Of a DNA stretch of 64,000 bases, positions 37,104 through 50,526 are shown in pieces; position 1 is the stretch's first letter; each line of letters opens with the position of its first letter. Under the pieces are notes generated by a model. The model was not told where the DNA came from. It worked only from the letters and a program-made list of their open reading frames with translations, and searched no databases. The DNA comes from Candidatus Palibaumannia cicadellinicola (GTDB lineage Bacteria > Pseudomonadota > Gammaproteobacteria > Enterobacterales > Enterobacteriaceae): NCBI RefSeq assembly GCF_000754265.1, contig NZ_CP008985.1:124001-188000 (forward strand), given 5' to 3'. The position numbers were made by a program, and so were the translations under genes.

Positions 37104-38054
37104 ATGCTTAACGCATTTCAACTCAATAACAACCGTTTATCACGTTTCGATACTGATCAACTAGGGAGTCTAGTAAAATCAGTATGGATCGATTTGGTAG
37201 AACCTAGTGATGATGAGCGTAATCGTATAGAGCAGGAATTAGGTCAGAATTTGGCTACTCGTATTGAACTAGAGGATATAGAAGCTTCAGCACGTTTTTT
37301 TGAGAATGAAGAAGGTCTACATATTCACTCTTTTTTTTTCTATGCTGATGCTGAAGATCATGCTGGTAATGCCACAGTAGCTTTTACTATTCGTAAAGAC
37401 AGACTCTATACTTTGCGTGAGCGTGAGCTACCAGCTTTTCGCCTGTATCGTATGCGCTCTCGTAGTCAAACTCTTATTGATGGCAATGCTTACGCATTGT
37501 TGTTAGATCTATTTGAGACTAAAATAGAACAGCTCGCAGACAAAATTGAGAATATCTATAGTGATTTAGAAGCATTAAGCAGAATTATTATGGATGGTCA
37601 GCAAGGTGATGAGTATGATAATGCACTCGCTACTATCGCTGAGCTAGAGGACGTAGGTTGGAAGGTACGTCTTTGTTTAATGGATACACAGCGTGCTTTG
37701 AATTTTCTGGTTCGTAAAACACGACTACCCTCTAATGAATTAGATAAAGCAAGAGAAATCCTACGAGATATTGAGTCTTTACTACCTCATAATGAATCAT
37801 TATTCCAAAAAGTAAATTTTCTTTTGCAAGCGGCGATGGGATTTATAAATATCGAACAAAACCGTATTATAAAGATATTTTCAGTAGTTTCGGTAGTGTT
37901 TCTACCACCGACACTTGTTGCCTCTAGCTATGGGATGAACTTTGATTTCATGCCGGAACTAAAGTGGTATTTCGGCTATCCAGCCGCCATTATACTCATG
38001 ATTATTGCTGGTGTTGCTCCGTACCTATATTTTAAGCGCCGCAACTGGTTATAG
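37104..38054 (+). CDS. corA: Magnesium/cobalt transporter CorA
   Basis: Pentameric Mg2+ channel of the inner membrane. ATG 37104 ([15 protein letters not shown]) gives 316 residues, the E. coli length; the 21 codons above it do not match. A long cytoplasmic N-terminal domain ([25 protein letters not shown]) leads to two C-terminal membrane helices, with the selectivity motif YGMNF after the first and the basic tail KRRNWL. A T9 run (37331-37339) encodes the FFF. The gene looks intact. Confidence 0.96.
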   Translation: MLNAFQLNNNRLSRFDTDQLGSLVKSVWIDLVEPSDDERNRIEQELGQNLATRIELEDIEASARFFENEEGLHIHSFFFYADAEDHAGNATVAFTIRKDRLYTLRERELPAFRLYRMRSRSQTLIDGNAYALLLDLFETKIEQLADKIENIYSDLEALSRIIMDGQQGDEYDNALATIAELEDVGWKVRLCLMDTQRALNFLVRKTRLPSNELDKAREILRDIESLLPHNESLFQKVNFLLQAAMGFINIEQNRIIKIFSVVSVVFLPPTLVASSYGMNFDFMPELKWYFGYPAAIILMIIAGVAPYLYFKRRNWL

Positions 38055-38143
38055 ATATAGATAGTAATATAAATGCTATTAGCTATTCAAACTCAAACTT
38101 AGCATGAGATCAACCTGCTAGAAATAAAAGGAAATGATAAATA

Positions 38144-39151
38144 ATGACTGCTGTAAGTAAGTCTTATTTGAAGACCACTTCTTATCTATTAATGTTTTTG
38201 TTTATGGCAGCCATAATTCCGTTACATTTGTTTCCATGCTTTATCGCAGGCTTCTTAGCCTATGAGGTTATTGTTTCACTAACTCCTTGGTTCGAGCGTT
38301 TAGTCGGTATTGGCTGCGCACGTTGGGTTGTAGTGACTCTTATTGCCGTTTTTGTTGTCATTACGATGACATTAGGCATAATTAGACTATTAAGCTTTCT
38401 AACTTGGGATATTGAACGCGGTATCGACATTATTGCTGAAACTAACCGAATTTTTTCTAATATCAAAAATCGTATACCAGACTTTTTGTCCCCATTCTTT
38501 CTACCAAATAGTGCAGAAGATCTTAAAGATAAGCTTCTTAAGCTTATTGAATCTAACCTTATCATCATTCGTAATATGGGTAGTACGTTTTTACATGGGA
38601 TAATAACAATATTTATTGGTCTAATAATGGGTGCTGTGATATCTCTAAATAAATCATCAAGTAATAGTACCTATTTTATTAATCAGTTGTTAGCACGCTT
38701 ACGTTGTTTGTCTCAAGCTTTTCGCCATATAGTTTTTGCCCAAATTAAAGTATCATTATTAAATACTTTACTTACTTCTATTATCATACTAATGATTTTT
38801 CCATTTTTAGGTATTAATTTACCGCTAGGGAAGACTCTTATTGTCTTCACTTTTATCTTTGGCTTACTACCTATTATTGGGAACCTTATTTCTAATATGA
38901 TGATTATCATCTCAGCATTTTCTGTTTCTCTAACAGTGGGTGGATTTATGATGATCTACTTAATATTTATCCATAAACTAGAATATTTTACCAATGCCGA
39001 AATAATTGGTAATAGTATTCAGGCTAAATCTTGGGAACTACTACTTGCTATGCTTATCTCTGAGGCAGCCTTTGGTATCGAAGGTTTAGTGGCTGCTCCA
39101 ATTTATTATGCATATCTCAAAAATGAATTACGGGCGGAGAAATTAATATAA
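38144..39151 (+). CDS. AI-2E family (UPF0118) membrane protein
   Basis: A 335-residue integral membrane protein with about eight hydrophobic segments. Its arrangement (paired N-terminal helices, a hydrophilic stretch at about 95-140, then the segment TFIFGLLPIIGNLISNMMIIISAF and a final EGLVAAPIYYAYLKNELR) fits the AI-2E/PerM/YdiK family. Members have been linked to autoinducer-2 or ion export, but function here is unknown. It is not next to corA in E. coli, so this join is a rearrangement. It is convergent with gyrB, 9 bases apart. Confidence 0.8.
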   Translation: MTAVSKSYLKTTSYLLMFLFMAAIIPLHLFPCFIAGFLAYEVIVSLTPWFERLVGIGCARWVVVTLIAVFVVITMTLGIIRLLSFLTWDIERGIDIIAETNRIFSNIKNRIPDFLSPFFLPNSAEDLKDKLLKLIESNLIIIRNMGSTFLHGIITIFIGLIMGAVISLNKSSSNSTYFINQLLARLRCLSQAFRHIVFAQIKVSLLNTLLTSIIILMIFPFLGINLPLGKTLIVFTFIFGLLPIIGNLISNMMIIISAFSVSLTVGGFMMIYLIFIHKLEYFTNAEIIGNSIQAKSWELLLAMLISEAAFGIEGLVAAPIYYAYLKNELRAEKLI

Positions 39152-39160
39152 TAATAAGTA

Positions 39161-41876
<2,716 letters not shown>

Positions 41877-42983
41877 TCATAGACGCATTGGCATAACAAC
41901 ATAAACTGACATTTGGTTCACACAATCTTCAATCTGTACACCAGATATCTCATTAGTTAGTAACAAACGAACATTTTCACATTTTAAAACATTTAGTATA
42001 TCAAGAATATAGTTAACATTAAAGTTAACTTCTATTTGATCGCCTTCGTAATAAACATCTAAGATTTCTTCTGCTTCTTCTTGTTCTAGATTATTTGCAG
42101 TGATTTTTAGTTGATTCTTTTTAAGAGAAAGTCGTACACCACGAAACTTATCGTTAGATAGAATAGCAACACGGGTAAAAGCGTGCTTCAGTACATCGCA
42201 ACGTGTTTGCAGAATTTTGTTCGTATTTTTGGGTAAGACACGATGGTAATCTGGAAAACTTCCATTAATCAACTTTGAAGTAAAAATATAGTCACCAATG
42301 CAAGCTAAAATATTGTTACTACCAATTTTTAATTGAATTAAATCATCATAAGAATCTAATATTCGTAGTAATTCAATGACTCCTTTACGTGGTATTATTA
42401 CAGAATGATATGGTAAAGATGCTAATTGACTCACAGAAATAGTACACGCCGCCAGGCGATGTCCATCAGTAGCAACAGTGCGTAGTTTATCACCTTCCGT
42501 CTCAAAAAGTAGACCGTTAAGATAATAGCGTACATCCTGATGAGCCATAGAAAATTGTGTAGATTCAATCAACTGTTTCAGTCTATTTTTTTGTATAGTA
42601 AATTCTACTTTACTTTCCCAATGATCTAAATGAGGAAAATTTGTAGCTGGTAGTGTCATTAATGAGAAACGGCTACGTCCTGATCTTACAAGTATTCTAT
42701 CTTTTTCAAGCGTTACTATAATATTGGCGCCTTCTGGTAGATAACGGCAAATATCTAACAATTTTCGTGCACATACTGTAGTAACACCTGGCTCATGAGC
42801 TGTTTTTAAAAAAACTCGTGCTACTATTTCTATTTCTAAGTTTGTACCAGTTATTAGTAGATGTTCTGTTGTTACTTCTAATAGTAGATAACTTAAACTT
42901 AGTAAGTTATGACGACTACTTAATCTATTACTAACTTGTTGTAGAGGTTTAAGCAAATCCTCGCGTTTCACAATAAATTTCAT
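41877..42983 (-). CDS. dnaN: DNA polymerase III beta sliding clamp
   Basis: Ring-shaped processivity clamp, 368 residues (E. coli 366). The start MKFIVKREDLLKPLQQVSNRL, the segments QFSMAHQDVRYYLNGLLFETEGDKLRTVATDGHRLA and GNN-like SNNILACIGDYIFTSKLI, and the end YVVMPMRL, which helps form the peptide-binding pocket, are conserved. It follows dnaA by 8 bases, so both are probably in one transcript as in E. coli. Confidence 0.97.
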   Translation of the reverse strand: MKFIVKREDLLKPLQQVSNRLSSRHNLLSLSYLLLEVTTEHLLITGTNLEIEIVARVFLKTAHEPGVTTVCARKLLDICRYLPEGANIIVTLEKDRILVRSGRSRFSLMTLPATNFPHLDHWESKVEFTIQKNRLKQLIESTQFSMAHQDVRYYLNGLLFETEGDKLRTVATDGHRLAACTISVSQLASLPYHSVIIPRKGVIELLRILDSYDDLIQLKIGSNNILACIGDYIFTSKLINGSFPDYHRVLPKNTNKILQTRCDVLKHAFTRVAILSNDKFRGVRLSLKKNQLKITANNLEQEEAEEILDVYYEGDQIEVNFNVNYILDILNVLKCENVRLLLTNEISGVQIEDCVNQMSVYVVMPMRL

Positions 42984-42991
42984 AGTTTAAG

Positions 42992-44293
42992 TTAAGAAGA
43001 CAATATTCTAATTAAGTGAGAAAAATCTTCTTTAATATCATGGTTTTCTTTTTGTAGTTGATCAATTTTTCGACAAGCATGCAATACTGTTGTATGATCA
43101 CGTCCGCCGAAAACATAACCGATTTCTGGTAGACTATGATTAGTTAATATTTTCGATAATGCCATAGCTATTTGACGAGGACGTGCAACCGAGCGGGAAC
43201 GTCTTTTAGACAATAAGTCTGCTACCTTAATGTTATAATATTCAGCTACAATTTTTTGTATATGATCGATCGTAACTAATTTATCTTGTAATGCTAGTAA
43301 ATCTTGTAGAGCTTCGCGTACTAAATCTATGGTAATAACGCGGCCAGTTAAGTTAGCATTGACTATAACGCGATTCAATGCTCCTTCTAGTTCACGCACA
43401 TTAGAACGCAATCGTTTCGCAATGAAAAAAGCTACTTCTCCTAGAAGGTTGATATTATTCTCGTCTGCTTTTTTCATTAGAAGAGCTACACGTGTCTCAA
43501 GTTCTAAGGGTTCTATAGCTACGGTTAATCCCCAACCAAAACGGGACTTTAATCTGTCTTCTACACCGATTATTTCCAGAGGATACCGATCAGATGTCAG
43601 AATAATCTGCTGATTATTTTCTAATAAAGCATTAAAAGTATGGAAAAATTCTTCTTGCGAACGTTCTTTATGAGCAAAAAACTGAATATCATCAATAAGT
43701 AAAACATCAATAGAACGGTAATATCGTTTAAACTCTTCGATGACATTATTTTGTAGTGCCTTAACCATATCCTGCACAAATCGCTCGGAATGCATATAGA
43801 CTACCCTAGTGTTTGCTTTACTACTCATCAAGCGATTGCCTATAGCATGCAGCAAATGTGTTTTACCTAAGCTAGTATGACCATACATAAATAGTGGATT
43901 ATAAGCTCCACCAGGATTATCAGCTACTTGTCTTGCTGCCGTACGTGCTAATTGGTTAGATTTACCTTCTATGAAATTATCAAAAGTTTTTTTGGGATTA
44001 ATATAAGAGCGATAAGATAGCGGGTGTTGCATTACTGTTATCTGTGGTGGCTTACTACCTACTTCGAAGCGTAATAATGGCGCATGTTTACCACAAAAAT
44101 CATTAAGCAATTCATTAATACTATTTAGGTACTTATCGCGTACCCAATCTAGCACAAATCTGTTTGGGGCATAAAGCGCCAGCATATTTTCACTCAGTTC
44201 TGCTTGTAGGGGACGTATCCACATACTAAATTCTGTCATTGATAACTCATTCTGTAACCGTACAAGACATTGCTGCCAAAGCGAAAGTGACAT
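42992..44293 (-). CDS. dnaA: Chromosomal replication initiator DnaA
   Basis: Binds DnaA boxes and opens the origin. ATG 44293 ([17 protein letters not shown]) matches E. coli. Domain I is followed by a much shortened linker (433 residues in all against 467), the AAA+ domain (Walker [11 protein letters not shown], sensor I LTSDRYP, box VII arginine SRFGWG) and domain IV with the DNA-binding signature [16 protein letters not shown]. Walker A reads GHTSLGKTH, where E. coli has GGTGLGKTH; GxxxxGKT is kept but two glycines are replaced. Confidence 0.96.
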   Translation of the reverse strand: MSLSLWQQCLVRLQNELSMTEFSMWIRPLQAELSENMLALYAPNRFVLDWVRDKYLNSINELLNDFCGKHAPLLRFEVGSKPPQITVMQHPLSYRSYINPKKTFDNFIEGKSNQLARTAARQVADNPGGAYNPLFMYGHTSLGKTHLLHAIGNRLMSSKANTRVVYMHSERFVQDMVKALQNNVIEEFKRYYRSIDVLLIDDIQFFAHKERSQEEFFHTFNALLENNQQIILTSDRYPLEIIGVEDRLKSRFGWGLTVAIEPLELETRVALLMKKADENNINLLGEVAFFIAKRLRSNVRELEGALNRVIVNANLTGRVITIDLVREALQDLLALQDKLVTIDHIQKIVAEYYNIKVADLLSKRRSRSVARPRQIAMALSKILTNHSLPEIGYVFGGRDHTTVLHACRKIDQLQKENHDIKEDFSHLIRILSS

Positions 44294-44478
44294 CGCAAAC
44301 TCCAATGAAAGCATAATGAAAATAATCAATAATATTATATATGTACAAGATTATTTAAGTTACATATATTATCCGATGTTTATTACCAACAATTTAGTTC
44401 TTAGTTAGGAGATCAATGAGTATTTATATTAGAAATTATAGATAATAACGCAAACTACGATGTAGATCTTCATAGTTT

Positions 44479-44487
44479 TTATCCACA
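44479..44487 (+). promoter_or_regulatory. DnaA box (TTATCCACA)
   Basis: A perfect match to the consensus, about 190 bases upstream of the dnaA start. E. coli dnaA is autoregulated through a box of this sequence in its promoter region, so the same use is likely here. Identical 9-mers at 8597 (intergenic) and 41430 (inside gyrB) show that single matches also occur elsewhere. Confidence 0.55.
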
Positions 44488-44506
44488 GGTAAAAATGATA
44501 CTTGAT

Positions 44507-44544
44507 TCTCACGAAAATTCAGCATAGGCTTAATTTTTGTGAGA
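44507..44544. repeat. Long imperfect inverted repeat upstream of dnaA
   Basis: TCTCACGAAAATT (44507-44519) pairs with AATTTTTGTGAGA (44532-44544) with one G-T pair, around a 12-base loop. It lies 20 bases from the DnaA box. It could be a hairpin in the dnaA leader or a dyad for a regulator. Confidence 0.5.
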
Positions 44545-44751
44545 GATTGATACTCATTATTATGAGTAATAAACATTCGAATATTAATGTGATTTATTGC
44601 ATTTTTACATATATATGAGTATATTATTTCGTAACTGTACGAGACTGAAATTAGTTTTTTAAGTATAAATTTCATAAGTATCAGTTATATAGTTAGTAAC
44701 TATATTAATAACATGATTAACATATAATTATATGGTTAGCTAAAAATTAAT

Positions 44752-44916
44752 ATGAAACGTACTTTTCAACCATCTTTATTAAAACGTCACCGTACCCATG
44801 GTTTTCGTGCTCGTATAGCTACAAAAAGTGGTCGTCAGATTTTAGCGCGCCGCCGTGCGAAAGGTCGCTCACGTTTGACAGTATCTATTTCAGGAAAGAA
44901 AACACACCGGTGGTGA
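44752..44916 (+). CDS. rpmH: 50S ribosomal protein L34 with C-terminal extension
   Basis: The 54-residue product is canonical L34 up to about residue 45 ([45 protein letters not shown]) and then continues with ISGKKTHRW before TGA. E. coli L34 has 46 residues. The extra codons run through what is normally the rpmH-rnpA spacer, and the stop overlaps the rnpA GTG start by 7 bases. It lies at the head of the rpmH-rnpA-yidD-yidC-mnmE cluster. Confidence 0.96.
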   Translation: MKRTFQPSLLKRHRTHGFRARIATKSGRQILARRRAKGRSRLTVSISGKKTHRW

Positions 44917-45260
44917 AACATGCTTTTTCAAGGGAGTTACGGTTGTTAACACCCAATAATTTTGCTTTTGTTTTCCAGCAGCCTCAACTAGTTGGTACGT
45001 CGCAAATTACTATTCTCGGGCGCTTAAATTCGCTGGGTTATCCTCGTATTGGTCTTACAATATCTAAAAAAAATATAAAATTAGCTCATGAACGTAATCG
45101 TATTAAGCGCCTGATGCGTGAAAGCTTTCGTTTACATCAGCATACCTTACCTATCATGGATTTTGTCGTCATTGCTAAAAAAGGACTTGCTGATCTTGAT
45201 AATTATTCTCTGAGAGAAACATTAGAAAAGTTATGGCGTCGCCATTATCGCCAATATTAA
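44910..45260 (+). CDS. rnpA: Ribonuclease P protein component
   Basis: Protein subunit of RNase P, which matures tRNA 5' ends. It starts with GTG, as E. coli rnpA does ([26 protein letters not shown]). The RNR signature [16 protein letters not shown] and the basic C-terminus [10 protein letters not shown] are present; 116 residues (E. coli 119). It overlaps rpmH at its start by 7 bases and yidD at its end by 28 bases. Confidence 0.96.
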   Translation: MVKHAFSRELRLLTPNNFAFVFQQPQLVGTSQITILGRLNSLGYPRIGLTISKKNIKLAHERNRIKRLMRESFRLHQHTLPIMDFVVIAKKGLADLDNYSLRETLEKLWRRHYRQY

Positions 45261-45490
45261 AGCTACTAAGTTGGTTGATACGTTGTTATCAGCTTATTAT
45301 TAGTCCACTATTAATACCCCATTGTAGATTTTGGCCTACATGTTCGCAATACGGTATTGAAGCGATACATAGGTTTGGTATCTTCAAAGGTAGTTGGTTA
45401 ATATTAAAACGCATATTAAAATGCCACCCTTGGAACCCAGGGGGCGAAGATATCTTGCCGACAAAAAACTTTGACAAAAGAGAACACTAA
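45233..45490 (+). CDS. yidD: Membrane protein insertion efficiency factor YidD
   Basis: A small membrane-associated protein thought to aid YidC-dependent insertion. 85 residues, the E. coli length, with the family core [30 protein letters not shown] and [11 protein letters not shown]. The ATG lies inside the rnpA end (28-base overlap, also seen in E. coli), which suggests translational coupling. yidC begins 2 bases after its stop. Confidence 0.96.
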   Translation: MASPLSPILKLLSWLIRCYQLIISPLLIPHCRFWPTCSQYGIEAIHRFGIFKGSWLILKRILKCHPWNPGGEDILPTKNFDKREH

Positions 45491-45492
45491 TA

Positions 45493-47127
45493 ATGGATTC
45501 GCAACGCAATCTTCTTGTCATAGCTTTGCTGTTTGTTTCTTACATGATTTGGGAAATATGGCAGACTGACCATGATCCACAAACTACTATTAAAAACACA
45601 CCACATGCAGCAAAAGAAACCACTGATGATCTATTCGAACAGAACATACCATTCTACGAAAAAGGTAAATTAATTCTTGTTAAAACAGATATATTTTTAC
45701 TTAAAATAAATACTTATGGTGGTGATATCGAGCAGGCTTATTTACTAACATATCCTAAGAAATTAGGTTCGCCAAAACCTTTCCATTTGCTAGAAACTTC
45801 TCCTGAATTTATCTATCAAGCACAAAGTGGGCTTATGGGTAAACATGGTCAGGATAATGTAGAGCGTCCAATCTATACTACTAATGCTAATACTTATGTC
45901 ATGAAGGATAATCAAAGCGTACTACGCGTACCACTAACTTATACATCACTAGAAGGAGTGGTATACACAAAAACGTTTATCTTTAAACGTAGCGATTTTG
46001 CCGTTCAGATCTGTGATAGTATTCAAAATACTAGTACTAAGCCACTAGTATTAACTTTATTTGGTCAGTTAAAACAATCTTTGAATTTACCGAATAAACG
46101 TGATATTAGTAATAATAATTTGTCATTACAAACTTATCGCGGTGCCGCTTATTCTACTACAGAAAATAAATATCAAAAATATAGTTTTAAAGATATAAAA
46201 AGAAACGACTTAAGAGTCAGTAGTAAAAAAGGTTGGATTGCAATGTTAGAGCAATATTTTGCTACGGCTTGGTTTCCATTAACCCAAGGCCCTAATACTT
46301 TTTATACGATTGATTTCGGTAATGGACAAGTTGCAGTAGGCTTTAAGTCTACTCCTATTAAGATTATTCCTGGTAGCAAAAGTGATTTAAAATCTATCCT
46401 ATGGCTTGGACCTAAAATACAAGAAAAAATGGCAGTAATAGATCCTTATTTTGATCTTGCAGTTGATTATGGCTGGCTGTGGTTTATTTCTCAACCTCTA
46501 TTTAAATTACTTAAATATATCCATAGTTTTATTGGTAACTGGGGTTTCTCTATTATTATTATTACTTTTGTTGTACGGGGTATAATGTATCCTTTAACAA
46601 AAGCTCAGTATACCTCGATGGCTAAAATGCTTATGTTACAGCCTAAATTAGCTGCGTTGCGTGAACGTTTTAGCGATAATAAGCAACGTCAAAGCCAGGA
46701 GTTAATGGCACTCTACAAAACCGAAAAAATAAATCCTTTAGGCGGCTGCTTACCACTAGTTATTCAGATGCCTATCTTTCTAGCACTTTATTACATGTTA
46801 TCGGGTTCAATTGAACTACGCCACGCACCATTTGCTTTATGGATAAGAGATCTTTCTGCGCAAGATCCATATTATATATTACCTATATTAATGGGCATGA
46901 CCATGTTTTTTATTCAAAAAATGTCGCCCACTACTATTACTGACCCGATGCAGCAAAAAATTATGACCTTTATGCCGATCATCTTCACGGTATTCTTCTT
47001 ATGGTTTCCATCAGGATTAGTACTATATTATATAATAAGTAACTTAGTCACTATTATTCAACAACAGCTTATTTATCGTGGTCTAGAAAAACAAGGCCTT
47101 CATCATTGGGATAAAAAAGCCAAATGA
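45493..47127 (+). CDS. yidC: Membrane protein insertase YidC
   Basis: Inserts and folds inner-membrane proteins with or without SecYEG. 544 residues (E. coli 548): an N-terminal membrane anchor (residues 5-20), a large periplasmic beta domain (about 55-330), then five C-terminal helices containing [32 protein letters not shown] with the conserved arginine, and the [28 protein letters not shown] region. It overlaps mnmE by 4 bases. YidC inserts Fo subunit c, encoded further along. Confidence 0.96.
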   Translation: MDSQRNLLVIALLFVSYMIWEIWQTDHDPQTTIKNTPHAAKETTDDLFEQNIPFYEKGKLILVKTDIFLLKINTYGGDIEQAYLLTYPKKLGSPKPFHLLETSPEFIYQAQSGLMGKHGQDNVERPIYTTNANTYVMKDNQSVLRVPLTYTSLEGVVYTKTFIFKRSDFAVQICDSIQNTSTKPLVLTLFGQLKQSLNLPNKRDISNNNLSLQTYRGAAYSTTENKYQKYSFKDIKRNDLRVSSKKGWIAMLEQYFATAWFPLTQGPNTFYTIDFGNGQVAVGFKSTPIKIIPGSKSDLKSILWLGPKIQEKMAVIDPYFDLAVDYGWLWFISQPLFKLLKYIHSFIGNWGFSIIIITFVVRGIMYPLTKAQYTSMAKMLMLQPKLAALRERFSDNKQRQSQELMALYKTEKINPLGGCLPLVIQMPIFLALYYMLSGSIELRHAPFALWIRDLSAQDPYYILPILMGMTMFFIQKMSPTTITDPMQQKIMTFMPIIFTVFFLWFPSGLVLYYIISNLVTIIQQQLIYRGLEKQGLHHWDKKAK

Positions 47128-48503
47128 ATTTTAGTTCACTTGAGACGATTATTGCATACGCTACTCCTAATGGACGCGGTAGTGTGGGTATTTTGCGGGT
47201 ATCTGGCTCTCTAACAACTACTGTGGCTCTAAAATTATTAGGTAAGTTACCACATCAGCGTCAGGCTGAGTATCTACCATTTTATGATAGAGATGGAGCA
47301 ATGCTAGATAAAGGTATCGCTTTATTTTTTCCTAGTCCTCATTCTTTTACTGGCGAAGATGTTCTAGAATTGCATGGACATGGTGGTCCAGTGGTATTAG
47401 ATCTACTGCTACAGCGTATCCTAACCTTGCCTGGAATACGTATCGCCCATCCTGGTGAATTTTCCGAACGTGCTTTTCTTAATAATAAGATCGATCTAGT
47501 ACAGGCAGAAGCCATAGCGGATCTAATTAATGCTAGTTCAGCACAGGCTGCTCGTGCAGCTATCTATTCTTTACAGGGAGTATTTTCTCACCTAATTAAC
47601 GAACTAATAGAAAAACTCACAAACCTACGTATTCATATTGAAGCTATCATTGATTTTCCAGACGAGAAGGAAATTAATGTTTATTCGGAAGGTAAAATAG
47701 AAGTTAGTTTGAATGAGTTAATATCTAGCCTGAGTCTAATACGTACTGAAGCACATCAGGGTAGTATATTACATGAAGGTATGCAAGTTGTGATTATAGG
47801 AAAACCTAATGTAGGAAAATCTAGCATCATTAATGCGTTATCGCGCCGTGAAGTAGCTATTGTAACAGCAATAGCCGGTACTACCCGCGACGTACTACGT
47901 GAACATATAAACTTAGATGGCATACCAATATATATTATTGATACTGCTGGTTTGTGTGATACCAGTAATGATGAAGTAGAACGTATCGGCATTAAACGTG
48001 CTTGGCATGAAATCCAGCAAGCAGATCATATCTTACTAGTAGTAGATAGTACTACTAGTAGTGTCAAACAAGAAGATATATTCTATCAAAGTTTAATCAA
48101 AAAACTACCAGACAATAAACCTATTACTATTATACGTAATAAAGCAGATCTTACCGGTGAACAAATCGGCGAGAGAAAAGTAAATCAATTTTCACTTATT
48201 ACTATTTCTGCACTATCTGGCGATGGTATAGATGTCTTACGTGAACATTTAAAACAAAGTATAGGTTTTTCTATAAGCACAGAACATAATTTATTTTTAG
48301 CTCGACGCCGTCATTTAGAAGCATTAAAAACTGCGATGACTCATTTATCACATGGTCAAGAAAAAATATTCTGTCCGGATAAAATTGAGTTATTAGCAGA
48401 AGATTTACGATTAGCTCATAAAGCTCTTAGCGAAATTACTGGAAAATTTAGCTCTGATGATTTACTTACAATGATTTTTTCTAGTTTTTGTCTTGGAAAA
48501 TAA
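47124..48503 (+). CDS. mnmE: tRNA-modifying GTPase MnmE (TrmE)
   Basis: With MnmG it makes the cmnm5U34 wobble modification. 459 residues (E. coli 454). N-terminal folate-binding domain ([33 protein letters not shown]), helical domain, inserted G domain ([48 protein letters not shown]) and the catalytic C-terminal FCLGK ending. Its ATG overlaps the yidC stop (ATGA). The partner gene mnmG lies at 58853-60745. Confidence 0.96.
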   Translation: MNFSSLETIIAYATPNGRGSVGILRVSGSLTTTVALKLLGKLPHQRQAEYLPFYDRDGAMLDKGIALFFPSPHSFTGEDVLELHGHGGPVVLDLLLQRILTLPGIRIAHPGEFSERAFLNNKIDLVQAEAIADLINASSAQAARAAIYSLQGVFSHLINELIEKLTNLRIHIEAIIDFPDEKEINVYSEGKIEVSLNELISSLSLIRTEAHQGSILHEGMQVVIIGKPNVGKSSIINALSRREVAIVTAIAGTTRDVLREHINLDGIPIYIIDTAGLCDTSNDEVERIGIKRAWHEIQQADHILLVVDSTTSSVKQEDIFYQSLIKKLPDNKPITIIRNKADLTGEQIGERKVNQFSLITISALSGDGIDVLREHLKQSIGFSISTEHNLFLARRRHLEALKTAMTHLSHGQEKIFCPDKIELLAEDLRLAHKALSEITGKFSSDDLLTMIFSSFCLGK

Positions 48504-48543
48504 TATAATTGAAATACTGTTATTTTATGTTGCAAACATCAAA

Positions 48544-50382
48544 TTATTCTACTGTGACAGATTTAGCTAAATTACGTGGTTGATCAATATCAGTTCCCTT
48601 TATTAAAGCGATGTTATATGCAAGCATTTGCATAGCTACAGCATAAAATATAGGTGCAACTAATTGTTCTATATTGGGCAGAAGAAGAATATTCATCTCT
48701 TTATTTTCTGCAAAACCGGTATTTTTTTCTGCAAAGACATATAATTTACCACCGCGAGTACGTACTTCCTCAATATTAGATTTAAGTTTATTTAGTAATT
48801 CATTGTTTGGTGCTATTACAATCACTGGCATATTAGCATCAATTAATGCTAGTGGTCCGTGCTTTAATTCTCCTGCTGCATATGCTTCAGCATGGATGTA
48901 TGATATTTCTTTTAGTTTTAATGCTCCCTCCATAGCAATAGGGTAAAGAGTACCACGACCGAGGAATAATGCATGTTCTTTATCAAAAAAAGCTTCCGCT
49001 AAAGTTTTAATCGATTGATCAAGTAATAATATCTGTTCAATACGACTTGGTAACTTTTGTAGTGCGTGCACTATCTTTTTTTCTATTATTTGATTCATAC
49101 CACGGAGACGTGCGATATATGCTGTAAACATTAAAAGTAATGTTAATTGTGTAGTAAAAGTTTTTGTAGAAGCTACGCTAATTTCTGTACCTGCACTTGT
49201 TATGAGCACTAAATCAGACTCACGAACTAGTGTGGAGCAAGCTACATTACAAATTGTTAAAGATCCAAGATAACCCATTCTCTTTGTTAATCGCAACGCT
49301 GCTAGCGTATCAGCTGTTTCACCAGATTGGGAAAGAGTAATAAGTAAACTACCAGGTCGTACTATTGATTTACGATAACGAAACTCAGAAGCAATTTCTA
49401 CATCACATGGTAATTTTGCTAAAGCTTCTAACCAATAACGAGATACCATAGCTGAGTGATAAGAAGTTCCACAGGCGATAATCTGAACGTGCTGTACTTG
49501 TCTTAAGAGCACATCAATACCTTCACCTAACTCAGTCATATTAATGACTCCAGAGCAAAGGCGGCCTTCTAGGGTATTTTTTATCGCTAGTGGTTGCTCA
49601 TAAATTTCTTTTTGCATATAGTGACAATATGGACTTTTATCTGCGTCTACAGTATCAGATTTGATCTGATATATTATTTCCGCTCGTTCTACAACTTGTT
49701 CCATACTGTTCCATATACGTACAGTGAGGCAAGTGATTTCTGCTATATCTCCTTCTTCCAAAAAAATAAAGCGGCGTGTTACTGGTAACAAAGCACGCTG
49801 ATCCGAAGCAATAAAATTTTCTCCTACTCCACGTCCAATAATTAAGGGACTACCAGAACGCGCCGCAACTAGTATGCTAGGCTCAAGATTATCCATAATA
49901 ACTATCCCATAAGTTCCATGGAGTTGTGGAATGACTCTTTGCATAACTTGAGCTAAGAGACCACCTTGTTGGCACTGTTCCCAGTGTACTAAGTGAGCAA
50001 TAATTTCAGTATCGGTATCACTTAGAAAAGAGTAACCACGTTTACTTAAAACTTTACGTAGTAACTGATGATTTTCAATAATACCATTGTGTACTATAAT
50101 AATATTATTGGAGACATGAGGATGAGCATTACTTTCTTTTGGATCTCCATGAGTAGCCCAACGAGTATGGGCGATACCAATTCTACCTTTTAGGGAATAT
50201 TGTTTAGCAGCCTCTGCTAAGGTATTCACTTTTCCGACCTTACGCAGTAGTTGTAAGTGATTTTCATTGTTGACAACTGCTAGTCCAGCAGAATCATATC
50301 CACGATATTCAAGTCGACGTAATCCTTCTAATAATATTTTTGCGATATCACGTTGTGCAACTGCACCTACTATTCCACACAT
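48544..50382 (-). CDS. glmS: Glucosamine-6-phosphate synthase (isomerizing)
   Basis: Makes glucosamine-6-phosphate from fructose-6-phosphate and glutamine, the first step to UDP-GlcNAc. 612 residues (E. coli 609). The nucleophile is Cys next to the start ([12 protein letters not shown]), with the glutaminase motifs [15 protein letters not shown] and [18 protein letters not shown], two SIS domains ([24 protein letters not shown]) and the C-terminal LAKSVTVE. It follows glmU as in E. coli and is convergent with mnmE. Confidence 0.96.
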   Translation of the reverse strand: MCGIVGAVAQRDIAKILLEGLRRLEYRGYDSAGLAVVNNENHLQLLRKVGKVNTLAEAAKQYSLKGRIGIAHTRWATHGDPKESNAHPHVSNNIIIVHNGIIENHQLLRKVLSKRGYSFLSDTDTEIIAHLVHWEQCQQGGLLAQVMQRVIPQLHGTYGIVIMDNLEPSILVAARSGSPLIIGRGVGENFIASDQRALLPVTRRFIFLEEGDIAEITCLTVRIWNSMEQVVERAEIIYQIKSDTVDADKSPYCHYMQKEIYEQPLAIKNTLEGRLCSGVINMTELGEGIDVLLRQVQHVQIIACGTSYHSAMVSRYWLEALAKLPCDVEIASEFRYRKSIVRPGSLLITLSQSGETADTLAALRLTKRMGYLGSLTICNVACSTLVRESDLVLITSAGTEISVASTKTFTTQLTLLLMFTAYIARLRGMNQIIEKKIVHALQKLPSRIEQILLLDQSIKTLAEAFFDKEHALFLGRGTLYPIAMEGALKLKEISYIHAEAYAAGELKHGPLALIDANMPVIVIAPNNELLNKLKSNIEEVRTRGGKLYVFAEKNTGFAENKEMNILLLPNIEQLVAPIFYAVAMQMLAYNIALIKGTDIDQPRNLAKSVTVE

Positions 50383-50526
50383 CAGTATTATTCCTAAATT
50401 AATGGTTAAGTGAGCTGTTATTAAGTGAAAAATATTTTTATAGTTTGATATCAGCTTAACACTACATAGATAGCACTATATTTATTAAATATCTATTACT
50501 TCAGTTCCAGATTAGTATTTTATGTC

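Larger units (their letters stand above)
44294..44751. other. dnaA-rpmH intergenic control region
   Basis: This 458-base AT-rich region separates the divergent dnaA and rpmH operons and carries both promoters. It holds one consensus DnaA box (44479-44487), a long inverted repeat (44507-44544), a second one with arms TACTCAT/ATGAGTA (44551-44568), and a TATAAT at 44723-44728, 24 bases before rpmH. No gene is recognised. Confidence 0.7.
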
